Assembly (NCBI RefSeq): GCF_000014685.1
Contig: NC_008321.1
Coordinates: 744,001 to 808,000, forward strand
Direction: 5' to 3'
From: Shewanella sp. MR-4
Lineage (GTDB): Bacteria > Pseudomonadota > Gammaproteobacteria > Enterobacterales > Shewanellaceae
Length of the DNA stretch: 64,000 nucleotides
In this document: positions 25,381 to 33,944 of the stretch, piece by piece
Position numbering within the stretch: position 1 is the first letter of the stretch
Layout of the letters: each line of letters opens with the position of its first letter
Notes under the pieces: generated by a model
The model's input: only the letters and a program-made list of their open reading frames with translations
What the model was told of the DNA's origin: nothing
The model's database searches: none
Position numbers and translations under genes: made by a program

Positions 25381-27336
25381 TTAAGGCTTACCGATGAAAT
25401 CACGCTCAAATTGTTCAGGTGTGACGGGTTTGCCATATAGATAGCCTTGCCCTAAATCGCAGTCTTCACTGCGGATAAAACTGTCCTGATTTGGGTTTTC
25501 GACGCCTTCGGCAATCACCTGTAGTTTGAGTTTTTTGCCAATCGCTATGATGGCCTTAGTTAACTCTCTGTCTTGTTCGCTGTTTTCGAGTTTGCTGATA
25601 AAGCAGCGGTCGATTTTTAAGGTATTGAAGGAGTACTTCTGCAGATAGCTTAATGAAGAGTAGCCGGTGCCAAAGTCATCGAGTGAGATGCGGATCCCCA
25701 GTTCCTGCAACTGGATAATGGCCTTATGGGCTAAGTGTTCGTCCTGTAACAACATGCCCTCGGTGATCTCCAGCTCCAGCGCGGTGGCGGGTAATTGGTA
25801 TAAGGTTAATAGCTCGGCAATATGTTCAACAAAGCGAGGATTACGCATTTGCACCGGGGAGATATTGATGGCGATTTTAAAGTCCCGCTGCAACATTTGG
25901 CACCAGTCAGCGGCTTGCTTAATGGCGCTGTGCAGGACGAAGTTGCCTATCTCCATGATTTGCCCATTACGCTCGGCTAAGGCGATAAATCGGTCTGGAG
26001 AGACTTGACCCAACACCGGATTATGCCAACGTAGTAGCGCTTCTGCGCCAATGACCTTGTGGGTTTTTAGTTCAATAAAGGGTTGATATTGCAGGCTGAG
26101 TTCGTTTTTTTGCAGTGCGTCGACTAAGCGAGACTCGAGTTGATAACGCTGACGAAGTGCGGTTTGAGTATCTTGATTGAAAAAGCTATAGGGTATGCCT
26201 TCGGCCTTGCTGATGGTCATGGCGGCGCCCGCTTTTTGTAGCAAAACCGCGGCATCGATACCATCGCTTGGGGCCTGTGCTATGCCAATCGAAGAAGGCG
26301 TAGTGATCACAAAGTCTGCAATGCCAAAGGGGGCATTGCAGCAGTTGATTATCTGATTAAGTAGTTTATTGGTTTCGCGCTGAGAGGGCTTGTGGGCTTG
26401 TACGAGAACAAACTCCGCCCCTGCGATGCGGGCAATAAAGGTATGGCCGTCTGTGCAATGCTGTAATCGCTGGCTCAAGATGGTCAATATCTTATCGCCG
26501 ATAAGGTAACCATAGCTGTCATTGATGGATTTGAAGTTACGTAGACCTAGGTAAAACACTGAGATTTTTTCTTTACGGTTAATCTCTTCCAGCATTCTAG
26601 CCAAAGTGTTGAGTAGATTGAGCCTGTTGGGGAGGCCAGTCAGCGGATCGTAGCTCTTATGGTACTCAAGTGAGCTTTCGGTCGTGGTACGTGTTTCGAT
26701 TTCGCGGATTAGCTTGGCACTGAGTTCAGCGAGCTCGTGGGTTCGCTGCTGTACTTTTTGCTCGAGTTGCTGGTTATGGAGCTGCAATTTAGCTTGTTGG
26801 TACAGGGTGATCAAATTGGCTTCGATGGCATTTTGAAACCGTGCTAGCAAACTGCGGAACTGCTGACTGTAGTTATGCTCCTTGCTGTCGAGCATACAAA
26901 TAGTGCCGAAGGTGCTGCTATCGGGCCAGTGTAAGGGGAGGCCGCAATAGGCAATCATCCCTAGCTTGATGTCGGGGTTTTTATCCCAATTGGCGTCTTT
27001 CAAGGCATTGGGAATATGGAGCTCTCGACATTCTTTCATCACGGTTTCGCAATAAAGACCATGGCCTAAATGGTCTTTATCGTGGGGTTTGTAGGGATTT
27101 CCCAAGCTATGGCTCGAGACGAATACTTCAATCTCTGTAGGGTGGACACGCATAATAAGCGCGGCGGGCGTATCCACAATCTCGGAGAGTAGATCTAAGG
27201 TTTGTTGCCAATTTTCTAGCATTTCAGGCGGTACAGTAATCTTATCTGTATCAATCGCCATATCTGCGAATAAGCGCTCTCTTTGAGATTGTTGAAGGGC
27301 AAACTTGTAGGGCATTTGAGGCTCATCCGAAAGCAC
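25381..27336 (-). CDS. GAF-GGDEF-EAL cyclic-di-GMP protein with degenerate GGDEF
   Basis: A 651-residue cytoplasmic signalling protein. Residues about 45-180 form a GAF domain. A coiled-coil (about 185-225) joins it to a diguanylate-cyclase-like domain (PLTGLPNRL near 235) whose signature reads RIAGAEFVL in place of GGDEF, so cyclase activity is unlikely. The EAL domain (about 395-645) keeps EALLRWHNP, the DDFGTGYSSL loop and IAEGVEN, so phosphodiesterase activity is plausible, with the GGDEF part perhaps sensing GTP. The start is at ATG 27336; an internal ATG at about residue 8 is possible. No operon partner. Confidence 0.9.
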   Translation of the reverse strand: MLSDEPQMPYKFALQQSQRERLFADMAIDTDKITVPPEMLENWQQTLDLLSEIVDTPAALIMRVHPTEIEVFVSSHSLGNPYKPHDKDHLGHGLYCETVMKECRELHIPNALKDANWDKNPDIKLGMIAYCGLPLHWPDSSTFGTICMLDSKEHNYSQQFRSLLARFQNAIEANLITLYQQAKLQLHNQQLEQKVQQRTHELAELSAKLIREIETRTTTESSLEYHKSYDPLTGLPNRLNLLNTLARMLEEINRKEKISVFYLGLRNFKSINDSYGYLIGDKILTILSQRLQHCTDGHTFIARIAGAEFVLVQAHKPSQRETNKLLNQIINCCNAPFGIADFVITTPSSIGIAQAPSDGIDAAVLLQKAGAAMTISKAEGIPYSFFNQDTQTALRQRYQLESRLVDALQKNELSLQYQPFIELKTHKVIGAEALLRWHNPVLGQVSPDRFIALAERNGQIMEIGNFVLHSAIKQAADWCQMLQRDFKIAINISPVQMRNPRFVEHIAELLTLYQLPATALELEITEGMLLQDEHLAHKAIIQLQELGIRISLDDFGTGYSSLSYLQKYSFNTLKIDRCFISKLENSEQDRELTKAIIAIGKKLKLQVIAEGVENPNQDSFIRSEDCDLGQGYLYGKPVTPEQFERDFIGKP

Positions 27337-27508
27337 ATTGTTGTTTATAAACTATAGTCTTTTTATCTCAGCGTGAGTTTACCGAAACAATTAAGTTTGC
27401 TTTAATTTGTAAATGGTATGTTAATTGCGGTGTTTTGTGTTTCTTAAGCTTTTGATAAGAATTCGCCCGTAGTCTGGTGCTGGGTATTTTTGGCTAGTGG
27501 ATAATTAA

Positions 27509-28291
27509 GTGCATCACAATATGAAAAGTAATGTTAGGACGACATTTTTCAGCTTCGCAAAGGGACATTTGCTTGCACCTTGGCTCGTGTTTGCGGTGAT
27601 TATTTTTTGGCTCGAATTGACCCATGCCGATATGCGATTCGCCAGCATGTTATTTCACTGGCAGGGTGGTGTCGATTCTTGGCCACTGCGTGGCCATTGG
27701 TTGACTGAGAATTTGCTGCATGTCACTGGGCGAAACCTGGTTATTTTGCTTGCCGTTGTCGTGGTTAGCTGTATTGGTTTAAGCTTTCGCGTCAACAGAC
27801 TTCGCCCTTACCGTAAAGGCTTTATCTATTTATTCTGCAGTGTGCTGGCCAGCGTGGTGTTAGTGCGCCTTGGCAAAAATTTCACCCATATGACTTGCCC
27901 TTGGGATGTGATTGAGTTTGGTGGTCGTATGCTGCACTCATCCCTGTTTGCTCGCTTGCCTGATGGCGCCGCGTTTGGTCAGTGTTTCCCCGGTGGACAT
28001 TCGAGTGGTGGTTTTGCTTGGGTAGCAAGCTATTATGTGTTGAAGGAATACCGCCCAGCTTATGCCAAAGCGGGACTCATCTTTGGGATAGTATTAGGCG
28101 CGGTGTTTGGTTTTGCGCAGGAGCTGCGTGGTGCCCACTTTTTGAGCCATGATCTCTGGAGTTTGGCAATTGCCTGGACATCCGCCAGCTTGCTCTACTA
28201 TGGCTTCTTCCTTCGTGTGCCCAAGGTTAAAAAGATTAAAGTCGCCAACCAAATCAGTATTATCAATACTAAAGAAGCCATCTCTAAGTGA
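27509..28291 (+). CDS. PAP2-superfamily membrane phosphatase
   Basis: A 260-residue inner-membrane protein with about six hydrophobic helices. The phosphatase motifs are present: LGKNFTHMTCPWD (K-x6-R-P-like motif 1, about 119-131), FPGGHSSGG (motif 2, PSGH-like, about 155-163) and RGAHFLSHDLWS (motif 3, SR-x5-H-x3-D-like, about 203-214). Such enzymes remove phosphate from lipids, for example undecaprenyl pyrophosphate or lipid A. The start could be the GTG at 27509 or ATG 27521; neither has a textbook ribosome-binding site. Substrate unknown. Confidence 0.85.
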   Translation: MHHNMKSNVRTTFFSFAKGHLLAPWLVFAVIIFWLELTHADMRFASMLFHWQGGVDSWPLRGHWLTENLLHVTGRNLVILLAVVVVSCIGLSFRVNRLRPYRKGFIYLFCSVLASVVLVRLGKNFTHMTCPWDVIEFGGRMLHSSLFARLPDGAAFGQCFPGGHSSGGFAWVASYYVLKEYRPAYAKAGLIFGIVLGAVFGFAQELRGAHFLSHDLWSLAIAWTSASLLYYGFFLRVPKVKKIKVANQISIINTKEAISK

Positions 28292-28343
28292 TGGCTTATT
28301 CCTCAAGTCACTCTTATCCCTCAAGCTAGTCTGAGGCGAAAGC

Positions 28344-28892
28344 TTAGAAGCGAAACTCAAAGCGGATATCGCCTTGACGCAATCTGAGTCTTTCGTCGAG
28401 GAGATGGTTTTTCTCGTTCAATAGGATGTTCTTCTGCCGCAGCAGATCGGCTTTATCGGTGAGATTGTTCAGCTTGTTGTTGATACTACTGAGCTGGATA
28501 TCGATAGCATTTAAGCGGTCGGCAATTTCGGCCAGACGTTTATTCACCAAATATTGCTCGTGTCCTTGGTTATAACGCTCAACAAACTGATTATTGCTAC
28601 AAACGCCAGAGTAATTTTCCCCTGCTAAGCCCACGCGGTAGCCATTTTCGGGCAGACAATAGCTGATAAGCCCCTGTTGGTACCCTTGTTGCCATTGGGC
28701 TGCGTCCACCTTGAGGTTAAACTCATGACAATCCTGCTGATATTGATTGAGCAGACTCGCGTTGGCGCCTCGATTGCCATCGGCTAAGCCTGTGGTATAC
28801 CAATCATTATCTCGGCATTCTTCGAGTGAGAGGCTAGTGCATTGGGTGAGGGAAAGGGCGGTGAGAGCTAAAGCAAGGTTAAGATAACGCAT
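28344..28892 (-). CDS. DUF2799 outer-membrane-type lipoprotein candidate
   Basis: This 182-residue secreted protein starts MRYLNLALALTALSLTQC. The cysteine after the hydrophobic segment suggests a lipobox, though a glutamine at the -1 position is atypical. The mature part has the DUF2799 repeats (DNDWYTTGLADGNRGAN and WQQGYQQGLISYC), and the C terminus is a coiled coil (about 120-175, rich in Leu/Asn/Asp). Function is unknown. It faces the PAP2 gene convergently with 52 bases between them. Confidence 0.8.
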   Translation of the reverse strand: MRYLNLALALTALSLTQCTSLSLEECRDNDWYTTGLADGNRGANASLLNQYQQDCHEFNLKVDAAQWQQGYQQGLISYCLPENGYRVGLAGENYSGVCSNNQFVERYNQGHEQYLVNKRLAEIADRLNAIDIQLSSINNKLNNLTDKADLLRQKNILLNEKNHLLDERLRLRQGDIRFEFRF

Positions 28893-29092
28893 TCTAGGAT
28901 CGGATAGTCACAAAATGGCATCAGCATAAAGCTTAGGTGAGAGCAGAGCCAGCGCTATATTGCGCCCACAATACGGTTACCCTGCACAATACTGTGGCTG
29001 GCTTTTCCTTGCTCAGTCACAACTTACTCGATGCAATAATGCTAAGGTATTGAGTTAATATTAGTTTTAATTTTTAACCCATTGTATTGGAC

Positions 29093-29434
29093 ATGCTTAT
29101 GCAGGTTTTGCTACCTCCATCAGATAGCTCGCTCTTGGGCACAAAACGGTCTGTACCACACACAGTGACGACTTCTGCGCCTGCAAAAGAGCTGAAGACG
29201 GAGCTTAAGAGTGGCACTGAATCTCAAGAATCGAGCGCTCATAATGCCACGACAGAGGTCGGTGTCCTGCAATCCTTTGCCCATGGCGCGCTTGGATTGG
29301 CCGAGCCACAGGGTTGTGAACATACGAGTGAGCAGGAAGCATCGCCCCAAGATGAGGCTCAAGGCTATTACAAAGCAGGGCAGTTACTCAAAGCCGCCGC
29401 AACAGTTGGCAGTGTGATCGCACTCTTTGTATAA
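29093..29434 (+). CDS. small hypothetical protein, uncertain
   Basis: From ATG 29093, 113 residues: a hydrophobic start MLMQVLLPP, a Ser/Thr/Glu-rich middle and a hydrophobic end KAAATVGSVIALFV. I do not recognise a family and see no strong ribosome-binding site; TTG 29087 and ATG 29099 are alternatives. The absence of stops over 345 bases and plausible codon use favour a real gene, but this is weak support. Confidence 0.45.
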   Translation: MLMQVLLPPSDSSLLGTKRSVPHTVTTSAPAKELKTELKSGTESQESSAHNATTEVGVLQSFAHGALGLAEPQGCEHTSEQEASPQDEAQGYYKAGQLLKAAATVGSVIALFV

Positions 29435-29704
29435 ATCACTATTAACTTCAGTATCTTGTGATATAAATCAATCCAAGTGTTTCTTAAAGCTATGGCTGGG
29501 TCATGAGGGGACATTTTCAGCAAGTTTACTGACTTTAAATCTACTGCGTTTTGCTATTGTGTTCCTAAGCTAGGTGCTTTAGTTTTTACTGAAGCGAGGT
29601 ATTTTTCACTGAATCTTTTTATCTATCATCTTTAAAAGGTTGCTTTTATATGAAGATTTGTCCGGCACATTCCATCTTACGCCTAACTAAGGTATAAGGT
29701 CGGT

Positions 29705-30562
29705 ATGAAAACTCCTAAACGAATCCAACCTCTGGTTGATGAAGGACTGGTTGACGAAGTCATTAGCCAGTTGATGAGCGGTAAAGAGGCTACAGTGTAC
29801 GTGGTACGCTGTGGTGAGGATATTCGCTGCGCTAAGGTATATAAAGAGGCGGATAAACGCAGTTTTAAGCAGGCGGTGGTTTACCAAGAGGGCCGTAAGG
29901 TCCGTAATAGTCGCCGTGCTCGGGCAATGGAAAAAGGCTCTAAATTTGGCCGCGAACAAATGGAAGAAGCCTGGCAAAATTCAGAAGTGGATGCGCTGTT
30001 CCGTTTAGCCCATGCGGGAGTGAGAGTGCCGACGCCATTTGGTTGTTTCGATGGCGTGTTATTGATGGAATTAGTGACCGACAGCGAAGGCCATGTTGCG
30101 CCCCGTCTTAATGACGTGAGCCTCAGCGCTGAGCAGGCCATGCGTGATCACGCTTTGGTGATGATATATGTTAAACGTATGCTTTGTGCCGGTTTGGTCC
30201 ATGGCGATTTATCCGAATTTAACGTCCTAGTCGATGCCGATGGCCCAGTGATCATCGATTTACCTCAGGCAGTCGATGCCGCGGCCAACAACCATGCGAA
30301 ATGGATGCTGGAGCGTGACGTTAATAACATGACGCAATATTATGGCCAGTACGCCCCAGAGCTGCTCAAGACACAATATGCAAAAGAAATGTGGGCGTTA
30401 TTTGAAGCGGGTGAATTAAAACCTGATACCCAATTAACAGGCAAGTTCACCGAGGTCTTAGTCGATGCCGATGTCAATTCAGTGTTAGATGAGATCCAAG
30501 CTGCCTACGATGAAGCACAGGAACGTAAGCTGCGACTTCAAGAAGCCAATGAAGATTATTAG
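29705..30562 (+). CDS. RIO1-family serine protein kinase
   Basis: A 285-residue cytoplasmic kinase of the RIO family, found in some gammaproteobacteria. The ATP-binding part has SGKEATVYVV (about residues 24-33, the RIO phosphate-binding loop) and CAKVYK (Lys, about 47). The catalytic loop is LVHGDLSEFNVLVD (Asp of HGD, about residue 164), and IIDLPQAV provides the metal-binding Asp (about 182). The eukaryotic and archaeal relatives act on ribosome maturation; the bacterial role is unproven. ATG 29705 has TAAGGTCGGT upstream. A terminator follows at 30578. Confidence 0.93.
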   Translation: MKTPKRIQPLVDEGLVDEVISQLMSGKEATVYVVRCGEDIRCAKVYKEADKRSFKQAVVYQEGRKVRNSRRARAMEKGSKFGREQMEEAWQNSEVDALFRLAHAGVRVPTPFGCFDGVLLMELVTDSEGHVAPRLNDVSLSAEQAMRDHALVMIYVKRMLCAGLVHGDLSEFNVLVDADGPVIIDLPQAVDAAANNHAKWMLERDVNNMTQYYGQYAPELLKTQYAKEMWALFEAGELKPDTQLTGKFTEVLVDADVNSVLDEIQAAYDEAQERKLRLQEANEDY

Positions 30563-30577
30563 TGAAATATTCTTCAA

Positions 30578-30612
30578 TAAAATAGACGCCTTATGAGCGT
30601 CTTTTTTATTGG
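30578..30612 (+). terminator. rho-independent terminator after the RIO kinase gene
   Basis: AAAATAGACGCCTTATGAGCGTCTTTTTTATT: stem AGACGC/GCGTCT followed by T6. Confidence 0.85.
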
Positions 30613-30708
30613 GATTAATTATTTTGGGACTGATTTTAAAGCCTGTGGCATTGCCATCCTTGGCATGGGCACTTAGCCCCTTCCTTTCCATTGAACCACT
30701 CAATAAAA

Positions 30709-30799
30709 GGACAAGACCGAAGGGAGAAATATATTGATGGGTCACAGAGCCCTATCGACATATTAATCTTTGGGGGAGACAACTCCCTCGAGCCTTGCC
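30709..30799 (+). repeat. MITE-like repeat A
   Basis: Begins GGACAAGACC and ends GCCTTGCC. Shares with repeat B the core CTTTGGGGGAGA...GCTCCCTC-type segments and the tail AAACCTTT. The ends are loosely inverted (GACAAGAC versus GCCTTG). Confidence 0.7.
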
Positions 30800-30885
30800 G
30801 AAACCTTTGGTGTTGCAAGCAACACAGCCATCCGTGGCGCGCTATCCTAGTCTAGCGCTGGATCGTCATTGATCCGTGAATAAAA

Positions 30886-30980
30886 GGACAAGACCCAAGA
30901 GGGTAATATGTTCGTGACTTGGGGGAGCACAATTCACATATTTGATCTTTGGGGGAGATAGCTCCCTCTAAAGCCTTGTC
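30886..30980 (+). repeat. MITE-like repeat B
   Basis: Begins GGACAAGACC and ends AGCCTTGTC, so the terminal 8 bp are inverted with one mismatch (GACAAGAC/GCCTTGTC). The internal GGGGGAG segments pair with CTCCC. Confidence 0.72.
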
Positions 30981-31026
30981 AAAACCTTTCCTCTTTTGCT
31001 ATTGCATACCCTTTAAGCATTAAGTT

Positions 31027-31127
31027 GACAGAGCCGGACAGTAAACAGCACAGTTATTATTGTTATTTTGTACGATTTATATCTTAGGTCGTTGGGGAGC
31101 GATAATAGATACCCATCCGACCCTGTC
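31027..31127 (+). repeat. MITE-like element C (about 101 bp)
   Basis: Left end GACAGAGCCGGAC and right end ATCCGACCCTGTC are inverted at 10 of 13 positions. The interior TTATTATTGTTATTTT resembles element D. Confidence 0.78.
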
Positions 31128-31163
31128 TAAACTGTTATTTATTGCTAATCCAATTAATTGGAT

Positions 31164-31265
31164 GACAAGGCCGGACGTAAAAGGGCGCTGTTATTATTGT
31201 TTTTAGCACAACTTTCATACCGAGTTAGACCTACAGGGCAATATGCAATGGGGTCCGGCCTTGTC
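31164..31265 (+). repeat. MITE-like element D (102 bp)
   Basis: Ends GACAAGGCCGGAC and GTCCGGCCTTGTC are perfect 13-bp inverted repeats. Same layout as element C, located 36 bases after it and just before the transposase-like fragment. Confidence 0.85.
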
Positions 31266-31290
31266 GATAAGGGCACTGGGCGAGGTTACC

Positions 31291-31524
31291 TCAACCTATA
31301 GTGCGTAATTCACTGTTTAGCTGTTTAATGCGTTTCTGCAACTGCGCAATTTCAGAGATTAAAGCGCACTCCCTTTGCTGCGGCTGTTGCTCACTTTCCC
31401 TTACCCATTGGTAAACCGCTTTAGCCGAAATACCGTACTGTCGTGCGACATCAGAGAGTAATCTGCCTTTGACTTTCACTTCAAAAATAACGTCAGGTTT
31501 AAGACTATGATTGGCGATTCCCAT
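31291..31524 (-). CDS. short transposase-like helix-turn-helix protein (OrfA-type)
   Basis: This 77-residue protein has an HTH typical of IS3/IS911-type OrfA (FEVKVKGRLLSDVARQYGISAKAVYQWV, about residues 14-41) and then a leucine/isoleucine-spaced helix (about 52-72). It ends much sooner than a complete OrfA and has no OrfB next to it. It does have a ribosome-binding site (AAGAGGG eight bases before ATG), so it may be expressed. It could be an IS remnant or a domesticated DNA-binding protein. It sits beside the MITE-like elements C and D, which it might once have mobilised. Confidence 0.6.
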   Translation of the reverse strand: MGIANHSLKPDVIFEVKVKGRLLSDVARQYGISAKAVYQWVRESEQQPQQRECALISEIAQLQKRIKQLNSELRTIG

Positions 31525-31587
31525 GGGTTATCCCTCTTACTCTATGTTCTGTCTGCTTGCTGGTTCTTTCGGTGCTTTCCTTGGTGA

Positions 31588-31686
31588 TTAATGACGCTGT
31601 TCTATATCCCACTGGCTATGTCCTAGGTGGCGCAGGGACAACCATTCGTGGCGACAATGACTAATAAGTTTCATCAGATGTTTCAT
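31588..31686 (-). CDS. possible small protein (32 aa)
   Basis: ATG 31686 is preceded by GAGGAGAATAGAG, a strong ribosome-binding site, and the frame runs 32 codons (MKHLMKLISHCRHEWLSL...) to TAA 31588. It is 63 bases upstream of the HTH gene on the same strand and may form a unit with it. The peptide is rich in His/Arg and matches nothing I know. Confidence 0.4.
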   Translation of the reverse strand: MKHLMKLISHCRHEWLSLRHLGHSQWDIEQRH

Positions 31687-32179
31687 CTCTATTCTCCTCA
31701 ATCCACTTAGGGATTGTGCTTCGATTACATGCCTCACAACGGGCACTTAGATTAACGTCCATTGATGTCAAACAGCTTACATAAGGTGTTGAGTGAGTGG
31801 CATTGAGCGCCTCTGCTCTTCTACCTATTTATTAGTATGTAAAATCCGTGCCAACATTTATAAATTTTTATTTATATTAAAAATCATAAACTTATTAAAA
31901 TGTTTCAAACGGTGACTTTTTAAAGCCATGTCTGAAACGGTGCAGCTTGCACTATTTCAGTGCTTTTACTCTAAATGTTATCTAGATGATATTAAGATGT
32001 TTTTATTTAGTGTTGTTTTCGATTGAATCAGTCATAAACTGAGCAAAGAAGCGATTAAAGATTGTCTCAAAAGAGAATGCTTATATACTGCGATTTTTTA
32101 TGGTGTCCTTTGGCGACTTGCCACGCCCTTTGCCTTTTGGCGGGCAAATACCATCATCAATCATGTTATGAGGTCATAA
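31687..32179. other. AT-rich 493-bp intergenic region
   Basis: Contains the presumed promoter of the OmpA-family lipoprotein gene. TTTCAAACGGTGACTTTTTAAAGCC and the nearby TCTGAAACGGTGCAGC resemble each other (GAAACGGTG / CAAACGGTG, about 31903 and 31932). No ORF or RNA gene identified. Confidence 0.45.
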
Positions 32180-32872
32180 ATGATGAAGCCTTCTCTGATC
32201 AAATCACTGCCAGCATCTAAGCTTGCGATTGTTGTGGTGACAGGCGCCTTGATTGCGTCTGGCTGTTCTACAGTCAATCCCTATACCAATGAGCAACAAA
32301 CGGCAAAAGCAACGACGGGTGCCTTAATTGGTGCGGTTGCTGGCGCGGCTGTTGGGGTTGCGTCCTCAAGCAAGAGCGATCGCGGTAAAGGTGCCTTAAT
32401 TGGTGCCGCCTCAGGCGCCGCCGTCGGTGGTGGTATTGGTTACTACATGGATGTGCAAGAAACCAAACTGCGCCAACAACTGGCCTCGACAGGCGTGAGT
32501 GTGACCCGCGACGGTGACAATATTATTCTCAATATGCCAAACGAAGTGACCTTTGGTGTTGACCAAACTGAGCTGAGTGATGGCGCTAAGCGTGTACTTA
32601 ACTCAGTGGCGCTGGTGGCCAAGGAATACAGTAAGACTCAACTGAACGTATTAGGTTACACCGATAGCAGCGGCTCAGATTCTTACAACCTACGTTTATC
32701 ACAAGTCCGTGCCAGCGAGGTGGGCAACTACCTGATGAGCAAAGGCGTGGCTTCTGCTCGCGTTAAATCTAAGGGCATGGGTGAGGCGAGTCCTATCGCA
32801 TCGAATGCGAATGCCGCAGGTCGCGCGCAAAACCGTCGAGTGGAAATTGTGTTAACCCCAACGGGGCAATAA
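32180..32872 (+). CDS. OmpA-family lipoprotein (YiaD-like)
   Basis: A 230-residue lipoprotein. The signal peptide ends in the lipobox LIASGC (Cys about residue 29). A Gly/Ala-rich glycine-zipper segment (about 45-90: TTGALIGAVAGAAVGV...GAASGAAVGGGIGYYMD) is followed by a C-terminal OmpA peptidoglycan-binding domain (about 115-228) with the LGYTDSSGSDSYNLRLSQVRAS motif and NRRVEIVL end. It probably tethers the outer membrane to peptidoglycan. ATG 32180 follows GAGGTCATAA; a second ATG follows directly. A hairpin with T5 at 32885-32910 ends the unit. Confidence 0.93.
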   Translation: MMKPSLIKSLPASKLAIVVVTGALIASGCSTVNPYTNEQQTAKATTGALIGAVAGAAVGVASSSKSDRGKGALIGAASGAAVGGGIGYYMDVQETKLRQQLASTGVSVTRDGDNIILNMPNEVTFGVDQTELSDGAKRVLNSVALVAKEYSKTQLNVLGYTDSSGSDSYNLRLSQVRASEVGNYLMSKGVASARVKSKGMGEASPIASNANAAGRAQNRRVEIVLTPTGQ

Positions 32873-32884
32873 TTTCCATAAAAT

Positions 32885-32912
32885 AAGAGTCGCCTACGGG
32901 CGACTTTTTACT
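32885..32912 (+). terminator. terminator after the OmpA-family lipoprotein gene
   Basis: AAGAGTCGCCTACGGGCGACTTTTTACTC: stem AGTCGCC/GGCGACT and T5. Confidence 0.85.
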
Positions 32913-33111
32913 CTCTGCACTCGGTGACTCTTTGCATTAGGCAACATGTTGCATTCGGGGACAATTTGTCCATTCACCTAAACAACTTAAGTGATCTTGG
33001 CCACAATCGTCCCGATTTGAATTTATCCAGTAGCGGTAATACTTGATCCGCTAAAGGTTTTGCCGTCTTGTATGCACTAGGACATTTTCCTGTGCAAACG
33101 GAGATAACAGC

Positions 33112-33939
33112 ATGGCAAAACAGGGTTTAGTGTTAGCAATCAGTTTAGGGTCGACATTGATGGCGGGAATGGTACAAGGTGCGCCAATGAACACTGCAGC
33201 GACAGCCCCTATTGAACTCAGGGCCGCAGGTAGTTTAAAGGCGGCGATGAACGATATTATTGCCGCTTATCAAGCGAAATCTGACGCTAAAGTCGCGGCG
33301 CAATATGCGCCTTCAGGCCTACTACTCAAGCGGATCCAAGAGGGTGAGCGAGTGGATATCTTCGCTTCGGCGAATATGAAACACCCGCAGGCCTTAGTCG
33401 ATGCGGGAGCGGGTCAACAGGTGCAAATGTTTGCCCGTAACCAGCTCTGTGCCATTGCCCAGGCGGATGTACCACTCACCAGTGCGAACTTATTAGACAC
33501 CCTGCTCGCGCCGCAAATAAAGCTTGGGACATCAACGCCAAAAGCCGATCCCGCGGGGGATTATGCTTGGGCCGTGTTTGCGAAAGCCGAGGCCTTAAAA
33601 GCTAATGCAAAAACCACATTAGAAACCAAAGCATTGCAGCTAACGGGTGGGCCTGAGAGTGCTAAACCGCCCAAAGATCGCAATCCCTATGCTTGGGTGA
33701 TGGAAAATAAGCAGGCGGACGTGTTCTTAACCTATTGCACCAATGCGGTGCTGGCACAAAAAGAAGTGCCGAGCCTCAAGATTGTCGATTTACCGCCAGA
33801 GTTAGCCGTTGGCGCCGACTATGGCTTATTGGTGTTAAAGGATGCCAATAGTGCGGCCGCGCCTCTGGCCGAGTTTATTTTATCCCCTGAGGGACAAGCG
33901 ATTTTAACGGGCTATGGCTTTCAGCCACCTAAAAAATAG
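33112..33939 (+). CDS. ModA-like periplasmic substrate-binding protein
   Basis: This 275-residue protein has a Sec signal peptide (about 1-24, ending VQGA) and a ModA-type fold: ELRAAGSLKAAMNDIIAAYQ at the start of the mature chain, then VDIFASANMKHP (about 81-92) and LGTSTPKADPAGDYAWAVF (about 138-156). The AGSL and SAN segments usually contact molybdate or tungstate oxygens. No ModB or ModC genes are next to it, so it must work with a transporter encoded elsewhere or have another role. Start ATG 33112 has GGAGATAACAGC upstream. Confidence 0.85.
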   Translation: MAKQGLVLAISLGSTLMAGMVQGAPMNTAATAPIELRAAGSLKAAMNDIIAAYQAKSDAKVAAQYAPSGLLLKRIQEGERVDIFASANMKHPQALVDAGAGQQVQMFARNQLCAIAQADVPLTSANLLDTLLAPQIKLGTSTPKADPAGDYAWAVFAKAEALKANAKTTLETKALQLTGGPESAKPPKDRNPYAWVMENKQADVFLTYCTNAVLAQKEVPSLKIVDLPPELAVGADYGLLVLKDANSAAAPLAEFILSPEGQAILTGYGFQPPKK

Positions 33940-33944
33940 TGGTT

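Larger units (their letters stand above)
30613..31290. repeat. gene-free region with four MITE-like short repeats
   Basis: This stretch has two ~91-95-bp imperfect direct repeats (30709-30799 and 30886-30980) and two ~101-bp elements (31027-31127 and 31164-31265). Hairpins TGCCATCCTTGGCA (30652-30665) and GCCATCCGTGGC (30827-30838) share the CATCC loop seen elsewhere in the window. ORFs across the stretch look accidental. Confidence 0.75.
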
